From NCBI GenBank assembly GCA_049317265.1, contig JBMOIP010000008.1, forward strand, positions 49,158-113,157: DNA of 64,000 nt, in the 5' to 3' direction. The stretch is from CAIVAT01 sp049317265 (lineage in GTDB: Bacteria > Bacteroidota > Bacteroidia > Bacteroidales > FEN-979). Below are positions 1 through 8,867 of this stretch, one piece after another. Each line of letters starts with the position of its first letter. The stretch's first letter is position 1. The notes under the pieces were generated by a model. The model was not told the DNA's origin. It saw nothing but the letters and a program-made list of their open reading frames with translations, and ran no database searches. The translations under genes were made by a program, and so were the position numbers.

Positions 1-1758
1 TATCAAAGAATTCTGTCATTTATGGATTCAACAAAGTTTAATCAATTTGAATTTAAAGTTGGTGCTTATAATGGAATCGCCCGCTCTTATGAAGGATTAA
101 ATGATTTTATCGAAGCCGGGGAATATTATCGTAAAGCATCTTTCGCTTTAAAAGAACAGATTCAAAGCCAAATGTCTTTTTTTAGTGAAAGCGACCGCAC
201 ACAATATATTGAGTCAGTGCAGTCTTTATTTGAATCGCCCGTGTCATTCACGATGAGGGTGAAGGACAAAATCCCTGCGATGTGTGCGCTGATTTACGAC
301 AATTGCCTTTTTTTAAAAGGCTCTCAAATGTCGGGTACCCGCAGCATGTTGGAAGAGATCAGAAACGAAAGCGATAAAAAGGCCATGCAAACGTTGGTTC
401 AATGGAATAAATTGAAGAATACGTTAGCTTTTCAATATACGTTGCCTTATGAGAAGAGAACCAGTGATATCATAGGCATTGAAGAAAAAGCAAATGAACT
501 TGAAAGAGAATTAGTGAAATCTTCTTCCGGGTTCGCTGCTGAGAAAGGAAACCTTGCTGTAACCTGGAAAACAGTGAGAGAAAAACTGAATACGAAGGAG
601 GCTGCCATTGAATTTTTGACTTTTAATAATTACAAGGCTGATGGAACCAGTGATACTGTTTATTGCGCATTGGTTTTACGTTCAAACTATGAATTTCCCA
701 AACTGGTATACCTGACTGAAAAGAACAATTTATATGATCAACTGATAATGCGACCGGATGAGAGTGATACATCACAAATAAATAGAATCTATAGTAGTAA
801 TTTAACGTATGAATTGATTTGGAAACCTTTAGATAGCCTCCTGGATGATGTTGAAACTGTTTATTATTCTCCTGTCGGACTTTTACACACAGTCTCTTTT
901 GCTGCCATCAGGTTGCAGGACCATCGTAATTTATCTGACAAGTATAAGTTAAATTTAGTTACATCAACAAAGCAGGTTGTTTTTCCTGAAGCTGATTTCC
1001 GGTTAGCTGACATGACATCGGCGGCGCTGTTTGGAGGCATATATTATAGTGTTGAACAACCAAAAAGCAATAGCAATTCTGGAAGAATAGGTATTTATAA
1101 GAATAGTGTTGAATACCTGGAAGGGACTTTAGCGGAAATAACAGAGGTTGAGTCGCTACTCACAAGAAATGGTATTCGCCCTGCAACTTTCAGAGAATTA
1201 AATGCAACTGAAGCCTCCTTTAAAAATGCATTAAGTGCGAAGGGTGTAAGTATAATTCATGTCAGTACCCATGGTGTTTATTTCCGGGACTTAAAGCAGC
1301 GTGGAGAAAATTTAATTTATGGTGAACAGGTGTTAAGACATGCTGACAATCCTCTATTCAGGTCTGGTTTGATGATGGCAGGTATTAATGACAGATGGCA
1401 TGGTAAAACACCGGTTGAGGATGCCGATGATGGTTTTTTAACCGCGTATGAAGTTGGTAATACAGATTTAAGCAAAACAAGGCTTGTCGTTCTATCTGCA
1501 TGTGAAACCGGGCTTGGCGACATAAAAGGAACTGAAGGTGTTTACGGGCTGCAGAGAGCATTTAAAATTGCCGGCGCTGACTTTGTAATTATCAGTTTAT
1601 GGAAAGTGCCTGACAACCAAACAACAGAATTGATGAAAACATTTTATGAAAATTGGGCCACAGGCATCGGAATAAGGGAAGCTTTTGGTAATGCTCAATC
1701 GTTAATGAGTAAAAAATATGATCCATACTATTGGGCTGCATTCGTTTTGTCAAACTAA
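1..1758 (+). CDS. CHAT domain protein (caspase-like peptidase fold), 5' end outside window
   Basis: The reading frame is open from base 1, with no stop before the first ATG at 22, so the start almost certainly lies upstream. The N-terminal part seen here (GAYNGIARSYEGLNDFIEAG) looks like the last TPR repeat of a longer array. The C-terminal ~250 residues are a CHAT domain. Counting from the ATG at 22, the dyad His is residue 417 in HVSTHG and the dyad Cys is residue 494 in LSACETGLG, both intact. The protein ends in a typical CHAT tail (YYWAAFVLSN). CHAT proteins are caspase-fold peptidases or signalling scaffolds; the substrate here is unknown. The gene is followed at 23 bp by a CHASE2 gene and then a FecR-like gene, suggesting one operon and a membrane-linked sensing role (inference). 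Confidence 0.93.
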   Translation, partial: YQRILSFMDSTKFNQFEFKVGAYNGIARSYEGLNDFIEAGEYYRKASFALKEQIQSQMSFFSESDRTQYIESVQSLFESPVSFTMRVKDKIPAMCALIYDNCLFLKGSQMSGTRSMLEEIRNESDKKAMQTLVQWNKLKNTLAFQYTLPYEKRTSDIIGIEEKANELERELVKSSSGFAAEKGNLAVTWKTVREKLNTKEAAIEFLTFNNYKADGTSDTVYCALVLRSNYEFPKLVYLTEKNNLYDQLIMRPDESDTSQINRIYSSNLTYELIWKPLDSLLDDVETVYYSPVGLLHTVSFAAIRLQDHRNLSDKYKLNLVTSTKQVVFPEADFRLADMTSAALFGGIYYSVEQPKSNSNSGRIGIYKNSVEYLEGTLAEITEVESLLTRNGIRPATFRELNATEASFKNALSAKGVSIIHVSTHGVYFRDLKQRGENLIYGEQVLRHADNPLFRSGLMMAGINDRWHGKTPVEDADDGFLTAYEVGNTDLSKTRLVVLSACETGLGDIKGTEGVYGLQRAFKIAGADFVIISLWKVPDNQTTELMKTFYENWATGIGIREAFGNAQSLMSKKYDPYYWAAFVLSN

Positions 1759-1781
1759 GCGGCCATTTATAATTCATTCAT

Positions 1782-2990
1782 GTGTTTATGAAAAAAGCAA
1801 CCATTCTCCAATCATTAGAAGCGCTCTTTATGAAAATAACAGCTTATTTTAAAAAATATTTCTGGGACGGTTTGGCAATAACCGTCCTTGTATTAGTCTT
1901 TTCTGTCTTTTTTTTAAAGTTTCCGTATCACATCCCGAAATTTGATCCGCTGACCAAAGCATTGAAGGATTTTGAGCTGAGCGACATTTGGTTTTCAAAG
2001 GTACATGAACGGGATACCATTTTAACCAACCCATATATCCGGATTGTTGACGTTGGAACCCTCGACAGGGGGCAAATAGGGGAACTTATAAACAAGATCA
2101 ATCGGTTTAACCCTAAAGTTATTGGCGTTGACATTCAATTTACCGGAAGCAAAGACCCACACAAAGATTCCATTCTGTCTGAAGCAATTCAAAATTCTAA
2201 ACATATTGTGTTGGCCGGCTCTCTGAAGAACATGGAAGATCAGAGCAATTCGATTTTCCCTCTCGAAGGGAAATCAATGGGATTTATCAATTTAAACGTC
2301 AGCCATAATACAAATGTGCGGTCGTTCTTCCCTGTGGAGAAGATAAATGGTAAGGATCAATTTGCCTTTGCAGCCCTGATTGCAAAGGCATTTGATGAGG
2401 ATGCATTCGATCATTTACTGGATAGGAAAGTCAAAGAGGAAGTAATCAACTATTCAGGTAATAAGGAGCATTTCTCACTGTTAACACCTGATAAGATTGA
2501 CTCGAGTGAAGTTGCCGGGAACATTGTGTTAATCGGTTTTTGTTGTTCAAATTGTAAGGCTCCTGTTTTGGAGGACCTACACTTTACTCCTTTGAACCCG
2601 GAATATAGTGGTAAATCATTTCCTGATATGTATGGCGTTGTTATACATGCCAATATCATAGCCATGATTTTAACTCGTCAGTACATTGATGATGCCCCCT
2701 TTTGGCTTATCCTGATCCTTGCCCTTCTGTCAGTGTTCTTATACATACAAATTGTGATTCCCTGGTTTGTTCAGGAATCGAAGCACAAATGGTTTCATAT
2801 TGTTGCCAAGCTTTCACAGCTTGGCCTTACGATAGCTTTTTTGTTTTTTGAATTTTTTCTCTTGGGAGTTGCTCGCTATAAACTTGACATGGGATTGATG
2901 ATTTTAGCAATAGCCCTTTCTATTGACTTTATATACTTTTATGAATTCTTTATTCGTCTATTTAAAATAAAGGGAAGCGTTTTCTTTTAA
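1782..2990 (+). CDS. CHASE2 domain transmembrane protein
   Basis: This is a 402-residue membrane protein. An N-terminal transmembrane helix (about residues 27-47) is followed by a ~240-residue extracytoplasmic CHASE2 sensor domain. The family signature is seen in NPYIRIVDVGTLDRGQIGELI and KVIGVDIQFTG. Two or three transmembrane helices follow at the C-terminus (about 305-400). There is no kinase, cyclase or other output domain, so it is a bare sensor that presumably signals through a partner. The obvious partner is the CHAT protein encoded 23 bp upstream; CHASE2 and CHAT are known to co-occur, sometimes fused. The start could also be the second ATG at 1788. Confidence 0.88.
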   Translation: MFMKKATILQSLEALFMKITAYFKKYFWDGLAITVLVLVFSVFFLKFPYHIPKFDPLTKALKDFELSDIWFSKVHERDTILTNPYIRIVDVGTLDRGQIGELINKINRFNPKVIGVDIQFTGSKDPHKDSILSEAIQNSKHIVLAGSLKNMEDQSNSIFPLEGKSMGFINLNVSHNTNVRSFFPVEKINGKDQFAFAALIAKAFDEDAFDHLLDRKVKEEVINYSGNKEHFSLLTPDKIDSSEVAGNIVLIGFCCSNCKAPVLEDLHFTPLNPEYSGKSFPDMYGVVIHANIIAMILTRQYIDDAPFWLILILALLSVFLYIQIVIPWFVQESKHKWFHIVAKLSQLGLTIAFLFFEFFLLGVARYKLDMGLMILAIALSIDFIYFYEFFIRLFKIKGSVFF

Positions 2991-2998
2991 TATCATTC

Positions 2999-3820
2999 AT
3001 GATGAAAAAAATAATTTCAGCCTTATTGGTGTATTTCATTTTTGTTATTACAGTTTCTGCACAGGAAAATGTACTGGAGGTCCTTTCTGTAAAGGGGAAC
3101 GTCTTGTGGAAAATTTCCAGTAAAGGTAATCCGCGTGAATTACTGGCTTATCAAAGACTCCTGCCAGCTGACCAGGTCATTATACGGGATACCGCATGCA
3201 AAGTAAGGTTTATTAATAACAGGACAAAGCTGGTGGCCGAACTTGGCAGAGTTGGTCAATATTCTGTCAGTACTTTGCTGAATGGTCCTTCCTGGCGGGA
3301 TGATTTAAAAAACTTTATTTCACTTATCCTTAATGAGGTGAAACCAGATACTGGTTATAGTGGAACAGAGGGCGGGATTCCAGGCGGGATTACCAGGGGG
3401 CTAAAAGGTTTTCTTTATCCTCCTGATCAATCAATCATTATAAGGGACGAAATAACCTTTAAATGGAATCGGGGAAGTGGAAAGCAGAAATTTTTAATTA
3501 CAAAAGACAAAAGGCTTTTAATGGAGCTTTGTATATCAGATGCTTCCCTTACATTATCAACGAAATCCGATTTGCTTAACCAGCCCGGTATATATAAATG
3601 GAAAGGATCTGGCAGTGCTGAAAATGTCAATCCCTCCACCTTTATTATTTTGAGTGATGTCGCCAAGGCAGATCTACAAAAGGAGATCACGGCTAAAAAA
3701 TCTCAAAAAACAGGGAATGAAATGTTTGATTTATTGGAACTTGCCAAATTTTATATTAAACACAATTTGTTTATAGAAGCAGAAAGCACCTATATGGAAC
3801 TATTGAAAGTTATTCAATAA
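2999..3820 (+). CDS. Secreted FecR-like protein with C-terminal TPR-like helix pair
   Basis: This 273-residue protein has a clear signal peptide ending near VSAQ. Residues ~25-95 resemble a FecR fold: a VLEVLSVKGNVLWK start, then a polarity pattern of short strands with LLPADQVIIRD. A glycine-rich linker and a second beta-rich region follow. The last ~40 residues (EMFDLLELAKFYIKHNLFIEAESTYMELL) look like one TPR unit. It starts 8 bp after the CHASE2 gene, so the three genes are probably co-transcribed. A periplasmic ligand-binding or scaffold role for the CHASE2 protein is inferred. The start may be the second Met codon at 3002. Confidence 0.75.
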   Translation: MMKKIISALLVYFIFVITVSAQENVLEVLSVKGNVLWKISSKGNPRELLAYQRLLPADQVIIRDTACKVRFINNRTKLVAELGRVGQYSVSTLLNGPSWRDDLKNFISLILNEVKPDTGYSGTEGGIPGGITRGLKGFLYPPDQSIIIRDEITFKWNRGSGKQKFLITKDKRLLMELCISDASLTLSTKSDLLNQPGIYKWKGSGSAENVNPSTFIILSDVAKADLQKEITAKKSQKTGNEMFDLLELAKFYIKHNLFIEAESTYMELLKVIQ

Positions 3821-3903
3821 TAAAGTTGCGTCCGATTAACCTTAAAAACCGTTGTTCAGGGAACCGTCCCCTCCATGCAGCGGGTAAGAGTTAATTATAT
3901 CAC

Positions 3904-5271
3904 CTATTTTTTACTACAGTCACCCGTCTTCAGGTTGATTATCAGGGAATTGTCGGCAGGTTCCAGGTCGGTCCACAAATTGTACCAATCGTAACTGATC
4001 GGGATAAAACTCGCGCCTAACGAGTTGATGGTTGCCTGGATCGAGTCTAACTCGGAGTTTGATGTAATCTGTTCATCACCGGCCATCTGACCCATCAATG
4101 CACACGCCATCCTCCGGGCAAGCCGCACTGCGGTATCAGGTTTATATTGATAAGGAGGTTGGGTATAAAAGAAGGCGTTATCAATAATCACGGTATTCTT
4201 GATCCTTTGCTGTGCGTATTGGTGGAATGTTTGTCCTGAAGGTGTTGGAAAATTATCGATATGGGTGATGGGAACGGTTGAAATGATCAGGGCAGAATCC
4301 TTAATATAGGTGATCATTCGGTAAGTACATGGATAAGCAATGGTAGAGCTGGTTTCAATGTCGTACAAAAATTTGGTTCCTGCTGTCTTTTTCACGATGT
4401 CGGTTGAATGACCATGGCCGGTGAACATCACCCTTAATCCTCCGTTCATAAGCGAGTCAGATACCGTTGTTGAGCGCGGCACCACATTATCAGGGTATAA
4501 TAAATCCTGGTCAGGATAATGATTGAGCAGCGCGTGATGCATCATACCGAACACTGTTTTCCCTTTGGCTTTCGCTTCAGCCAGGCGTGCCAGCGCCCAT
4601 GTCATCGTTGCCTGCCGGATGGCTCCACCCGAATATGCCGAATCTTTATGGTCTTTATTGTAGATGCAGGCGTCGATTGAAAGCAGCCAGAGACCCGGCA
4701 GCGGTTCCGAGAGATAGCTCAGCGAAGCGGGGTCGGTAGAGAGCGCATCGCTGTATCCAAAGTTCGTATAATTGGATAAAAACCATGCCGGATCTATATG
4801 CGGCACATGAACGGTGTCCTTGCCGAGAAAACTGCTTGCCATCGTGAAGTTAATATCGTGGTTGCCATTGATCACCCTGACCTTAATGCCTGCAGCGGTC
4901 AATTCATTAAGAAACCCTTTAACCGATTCGTGACTGACCATTTCACCGTCGAACGACAGATCGCCTGGTATCAGGACAAGGTCGGGCTTTGGTTTTGCAT
5001 TGATCAGTTCCTGTATGACCTCTCTCATGATCACATCGCTCTCTTCGGGCATCCGCTGGTCGAGTATTCTGAATTCTATACCCGAAGTACTGGTGTTGCT
5101 CCACAACGACGGATCCAGGTAGTGAAGGTCGGAAATGACCGCAATCGTGTAAACCGTTTTACCCGTAGGGGTATAGTTGCTGTCCTCCTTCTTCCTGCAA
5201 CTGGTGTTTAACAGAAATATTAAACTCATAGTGACCATAACGCCGGTCAGGAATTGGGTTGTTGTTCTCAT
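3904..5271 (-). CDS. Lipoprotein calcineurin-like metallophosphoesterase
   Basis: The 455-residue protein has a lipoprotein signal peptide with lipobox LNTSC (Cys ~25). The metallophosphoesterase motifs occur in order: SDLHY (DxH), PGDLSFDGE (GDx), NGNHD, MMHHALLNH and GHGHSTD (GHxH). All metal ligands appear present, so the enzyme should be active at the cell envelope on a phosphoester or cyclic nucleotide. The specific substrate cannot be read from the sequence. It is transcribed alone, converging on the CHAT operon, with a long gap upstream. Confidence 0.93.
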   Translation of the reverse strand: MRTTTQFLTGVMVTMSLIFLLNTSCRKKEDSNYTPTGKTVYTIAVISDLHYLDPSLWSNTSTSGIEFRILDQRMPEESDVIMREVIQELINAKPKPDLVLIPGDLSFDGEMVSHESVKGFLNELTAAGIKVRVINGNHDINFTMASSFLGKDTVHVPHIDPAWFLSNYTNFGYSDALSTDPASLSYLSEPLPGLWLLSIDACIYNKDHKDSAYSGGAIRQATMTWALARLAEAKAKGKTVFGMMHHALLNHYPDQDLLYPDNVVPRSTTVSDSLMNGGLRVMFTGHGHSTDIVKKTAGTKFLYDIETSSTIAYPCTYRMITYIKDSALIISTVPITHIDNFPTPSGQTFHQYAQQRIKNTVIIDNAFFYTQPPYQYKPDTAVRLARRMACALMGQMAGDEQITSNSELDSIQATINSLGASFIPISYDWYNLWTDLEPADNSLIINLKTGDCSKK

Positions 5272-5619
5272 GGCAGTGGTTTAGTTTAATTTAGTATGAT
5301 TACCGTAGGGGCTTAAATGTTTAAATAATTTGTGTAAATAGCTGAAAAATGCTCAATATAAGTATTCTGTGATACTTTGTTTTTTTGATTTGAGTTGACC
5401 TGTAATTTTGCAGATATGATGGTGGAAAAATGAATTCACGAAAGTATCTCTTTTCAGCCTGTTCTCCTTCCTGGTATGATTTCGGATTAATAATAGGATT
5501 CAACCCACGGTCAAATGTATAACATATCTGTTAATATTTTCACAATTAAATAAATTTAAAAATTGATTAAGCACAACTGTACCGGTTCACTTATTGAAAA
5601 CTCATTCGGTTTGTCAGTG

Positions 5620-5697
5620 TCACTTCCCCGGCCCCAGATGCTTATATACCTCGATCCCACATCCAATAATTTTCTCCGTAATCTTATTGAGTTCCAT
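5620..5697 (-). pseudogene. N-terminal fragment of a GxxExxY protein
   Basis: Reading the minus strand from the ATG at 5697 gives a 25-residue peptide: MELNKITEKIIG, CGIEVYKHLGPG, then Lys and a stop. It matches the start of GxxExxY proteins (GxxIEVHKxLGPGLLE...), a small PD-(D/E)XK-like family of ~125 residues. The match stops exactly after the LGPG turn, and the following bases give no continuation in any frame. I read this as a truncated relic. The short length keeps confidence moderate. Confidence 0.6.
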
Positions 5698-5710
5698 ATA
5701 TTTCGTTTTT

Positions 5711-5779
5711 CTCTGTGGTTCTCTTCAGATCGCCGTGACCCTCAGTGTAATTTTATTTGTTACACTGAGAAACACAGAG
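5711..5779. repeat. Palindromic (REP-like) intergenic repeat
   Basis: This is a nested inverted repeat. Outer arms are CTCTGTG (5711-5717) and CACAGAG (5773-5779). Inner arms are CTCAGTGTAA (5741-5750) and TTACACTGAG (5760-5769), with a 9-base loop. The inner 10-bp arms match perfectly. No T-run follows, so it looks more like a dispersed palindromic element than a terminator. Confidence 0.7.
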
Positions 5780-6080
5780 GCCCACATGGAGATGCACCGA
5801 GCGGTTAACACCTTAATTTAAACGCATCAGCACTAGTTTTAAAATTAGGATGCAAAATCAGGCTAAAGAAAATCAGCAGACGAATAATGCGAAAAAATAC
5901 GCATGCTGATCAGGCATTTTAACGCTTGAACTGGCTTGTGTGGCGGTAGTACTTTTACCCCATCAAAATGTAACAGACAAATTTTAATAAACATTTGACC
6001 AATTAAACAAAAGACAAAGGCTTCAGCGGATTCATTTCTGAAACCTGATCGTTAAAATAAACCCTAAAAAACAGATAATT

Positions 6081-6569
6081 ATGAAAAAGTTCAATTCAGC
6101 ATTTATGTTCCTTCTATGGCTGACAACGGCCGTCATGGCCCAGCCTGAGGCCCGGGTATACGATAGCATAGGCAAACAGGCCGACCTGATCTTCAGTGGA
6201 ACAGTCGCCCGGCAGAATTGCTTTCTGCAGAGTGATTCCATGCTGGTCACCGAAACGATTTTCAATGACATAGAATTTGTAAAGTCATTGAATCCTTCGA
6301 GATCTGGTAATGATCCGGAGCTCAGTATCATGCATGCCGGAGGTGTGCTCAACGGTAAGATTATCATAAACCCTGATATTCCTGACCTCGCCGTCGGAAA
6401 AAGGTACTTCGTTTTTGTGAAAGACGATGGCGCTTTTCATTCCAACCCCTTTCCAGGAGGCTGCAAGGCAGTGATCGAGATTTCAAGGGATTCCCTGACA
6501 GGGGGGGAGAGCCTCTCGCCCGTATCGTCGTGCCAGCCGGTAGCATTGGCCCCATCAGGCGGATTGTAA
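6081..6569 (+). CDS. Secreted protein of unknown function, possibly frameshifted
   Basis: The 162-residue product has a signal peptide (cleavage near VMAQ). A beta-rich domain follows with IGKQADLIFSGTV, then VGKRYFVFVKDD. This pattern resembles the small domain at the start of several secreted Bacteroidota proteins that describes 'how an element is exported to the surface'; I cannot name the family. A run of seven G bases near 6502-6508 lies 20-odd codons from the end. Adding one G would replace the tail with a different ~35-residue tail ending in SIPGF, so a frameshift or sequencing error is possible. No T9SS sorting domain is present. Confidence 0.6.
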   Translation: MKKFNSAFMFLLWLTTAVMAQPEARVYDSIGKQADLIFSGTVARQNCFLQSDSMLVTETIFNDIEFVKSLNPSRSGNDPELSIMHAGGVLNGKIIINPDIPDLAVGKRYFVFVKDDGAFHSNPFPGGCKAVIEISRDSLTGGESLSPVSSCQPVALAPSGGL

Positions 6570-6715
6570 AAACCTCAGGCCATAACCGACAGTCCATCCC
6601 CGGTTTTTGAAAGTTGTTGATTAAATCACAATAGATAATGCATTGCATCAGATTGATTTTTATCCGAACTTTGTTTTCATATTCAGTTCATTTATCGTGT
6701 TATAAAAAATCGTTT

Positions 6716-8455
6716 ATGTTGGCAATACGTCGGTCCCATCGCTGTTTTTCATCCATTTTCTTGATTTTGTTACTGAATGCCGGGGTGCTGTTCCCGGACA
6801 GGGCTGCCGCCCAGGATTTTCAGTGGGTGAAAACCATGGGGGCGGGGACCGTCGATGCGGCGTTATCGGTGAAAACAGATGGCTCGGGTAACTGTTACAC
6901 CACGGGGATTTTCAGTGCAACGGTAGACTTTGATCCGGGTCCGGGCATTTATGAACTGACCTCTGCAGGCAACGAGGATATTTTCATCACTAAACTGGAC
7001 GCTTCGGGAAACCTTGTATGGGCCCGGTCGATCGGGGGCGTCAACACCGATTTCGGCACCTCCTTGTCACTTGATGCTTCAGGGAATGTTTGTATCACGG
7101 GAAATTTTTCCGGAACAGTCGATTTTGATCCGGGATCAGGAACCTGCCTGATCACATCCATCGGCGCCATCAATACGTATGTCTGCAAACTGGATGCACA
7201 GGGGGATTTCGTATGGGCGAAGGCATTGGGCGGATCATTTCAGAATTCAGCTAACTCGATATCCATTGATGCCAGCGGAGACATTCTTGTAGCGGGTTCG
7301 TTTTTTGAAACCGTTGATTTTGATCCGGGAGCAGGGATTCATGAGGAAACCTCGGTTGGCGGACAGGATATTTTTATCCTGAAACTGGATGCTTCCGGAA
7401 ATTTCATCAGGGTAAAAACCATGGGCGGAACATCCGACGATTTTCCGCTTTCCATTGCAATTGATGCAGTGGCGAACATTTACACCTGCGGTGCTTTTCA
7501 GGAGACCTGTGATTTTGATCCCGGTACGGGAATCTCCAACCTCAGTTCCAACGGGGTTGAGGATGTTTTTATTTTGAAACTCGACAGCGCAGGCAACTTA
7601 ATATGGGTCAAGGGGCTGGGAAGTGAGAGTTATGACGAAGCCCAGTCTATCGCCACCGATCCTGCAGGAAATCTCCTGGTTACCGGTTTTTTCAGCTTAA
7701 CGGTTGATTTTGATCCCGGGCCGGAAGTTTTCAACTTATCCACTCCGGGGGATGTTCATGATTACGACATCTACATTTTAAAACTCGATGCTTCGGGAGA
7801 TTTTACCTGGGCAAAATCAATTTTTGCACCGAATTTCAACGAAGGAAGATCGCTGACTGTGGATGCCTCCGGGAAAATATACTCGACTGGGACCTACCAG
7901 GGAGCATCCGACTTTGACCCGGGGGCGGGAACCTTCAATTTAACCCCGACAGGGTCGGAAGAGATGTACCTCCATATCCTGGATGCCGACGGTAATTTCG
8001 TTTGGGCCGGAGCAATGGCGGGAAACTCAGCAGGTACTTCGGTAACCCTTGATGCCTCCGGATTTGTTTATACAACAGGATATTTTGGCGAAGGATCATG
8101 TGACTTCGATCCCGGTCCCGGATCATTCAATGTCACTGCAAACGGAATGACGGATATTTTCACGGCAAAATTTTCGCAGGTTGCGTTGGGCATAAAACCT
8201 ATTCTCAGGCAGGATGATGTTACGCTCAGCCCCAATCCAACCGGTGGAATCTTCACGTTAAGCTCCCCTGGGAACTGCGGAAGGTTTAAGCTCTGTAATC
8301 TGACGGGAGAAGTAATCAGGGAATACGATGGCAGGAAGTTGTCTCAGGAAGGCAATCTGGTAATAAACATCAGGGATCTCCCTGATGGAATTTATCTCAT
8401 TCAGTGGGACGATGGACGGAAAATCTGTAACCGCAAAATAGTGCTGCAAAAATGA
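6716..8455 (+). CDS. Secreted SBBP-type beta-propeller repeat protein with T9SS type A sorting domain
   Basis: I chose the ATG at 6716 because it gives a proper signal peptide (ending AAAQ); the frame is open upstream to 6638. The mature protein is eight or so ~50-residue repeats. Each has a GNxxxTGxFxxTVDFDPGxG core and an ILKLDASGNFxWxK segment, typical of SBBP-like propellers. The C-terminal ~75 residues form a T9SS type A sorting domain, starting LSPNPTGG and ending GIYLIQWDDG...KIVLQK. It is therefore expected on the cell surface or released. The ligand is unknown. Its closest relative in the window is the protein at 12216. The next gene overlaps its stop by 4 bp. Confidence 0.9.
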   Translation: MLAIRRSHRCFSSIFLILLLNAGVLFPDRAAAQDFQWVKTMGAGTVDAALSVKTDGSGNCYTTGIFSATVDFDPGPGIYELTSAGNEDIFITKLDASGNLVWARSIGGVNTDFGTSLSLDASGNVCITGNFSGTVDFDPGSGTCLITSIGAINTYVCKLDAQGDFVWAKALGGSFQNSANSISIDASGDILVAGSFFETVDFDPGAGIHEETSVGGQDIFILKLDASGNFIRVKTMGGTSDDFPLSIAIDAVANIYTCGAFQETCDFDPGTGISNLSSNGVEDVFILKLDSAGNLIWVKGLGSESYDEAQSIATDPAGNLLVTGFFSLTVDFDPGPEVFNLSTPGDVHDYDIYILKLDASGDFTWAKSIFAPNFNEGRSLTVDASGKIYSTGTYQGASDFDPGAGTFNLTPTGSEEMYLHILDADGNFVWAGAMAGNSAGTSVTLDASGFVYTTGYFGEGSCDFDPGPGSFNVTANGMTDIFTAKFSQVALGIKPILRQDDVTLSPNPTGGIFTLSSPGNCGRFKLCNLTGEVIREYDGRKLSQEGNLVINIRDLPDGIYLIQWDDGRKICNRKIVLQK

Positions 8456-8835
8456 AAAAATCAGCACAAATCATTCTCATCCTGCTTTTCTCACTCAGCC
8501 TGGTATTTCACCTCCTGGTTGTCCTGAAGGTAATTCCCTGGGCCATTGTATGGGGTGGACGGCTGGAGTCGGATACCGACATGTACCGGTTTGAAGCTGT
8601 TTCAATCTTCGTGAACATCCTCTCCCTTTTGGTCCTGCTATTCAATGCCGGGGTGTTCAGACCCATCATTCCTAAATCTATTATTACCGGGGCCCTTTGG
8701 GTCATGTTTGGACTGATGGCCCTTAATACGGTGGGAAACCTCTTCTCCGGAAATCATCTCGAGAAGATCATCTTCACACCCATCACGCTCATTTCAGCAA
8801 TATTACTGCTGGTCATTTTGCTTAAAAAGAGCTGA
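8452..8835 (+). CDS. Small four-helix membrane protein of unknown function
   Basis: This 127-residue, very hydrophobic protein has four predicted transmembrane helices (roughly residues 5-28, 48-66, 77-96 and 105-123). There is a conserved-looking polar loop, GGRLESDTDMYRFE. The start codon overlaps the upstream stop as ATGA, so the two genes are translationally coupled. I do not recognise a function. Coupling to a secreted propeller protein may be incidental. Confidence 0.75.
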   Translation: MKKSAQIILILLFSLSLVFHLLVVLKVIPWAIVWGGRLESDTDMYRFEAVSIFVNILSLLVLLFNAGVFRPIIPKSIITGALWVMFGLMALNTVGNLFSGNHLEKIIFTPITLISAILLLVILLKKS

Positions 8836-8867
8836 TCGTGGTATTTTTGCCATTGCAAAATGGTTTG

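Larger units (their letters stand above)
5272..6080. other. Gene-poor intergenic region
   Basis: About 800 bases lie between the metallophosphoesterase and the next secreted protein. The region contains a minus-strand fragment of a GxxExxY gene and a palindromic repeat, both listed separately. The short plus-strand frames across this stretch read through the palindrome and have no recognisable protein features. Nothing else is supported. Confidence 0.6.

Noticed and set aside
5563..5821. Short plus-strand frames in the gap at 5.6-5.8 kb
   Set aside because: They run through a palindromic repeat and opposite the GxxExxY fragment, with no protein features.
6900..8110. CRISPR-like direct repeats
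   Set aside because: The repetition comes from the protein repeats with the VDFDPG core inside an open gene; spacing and sequence are not those of a CRISPR array.
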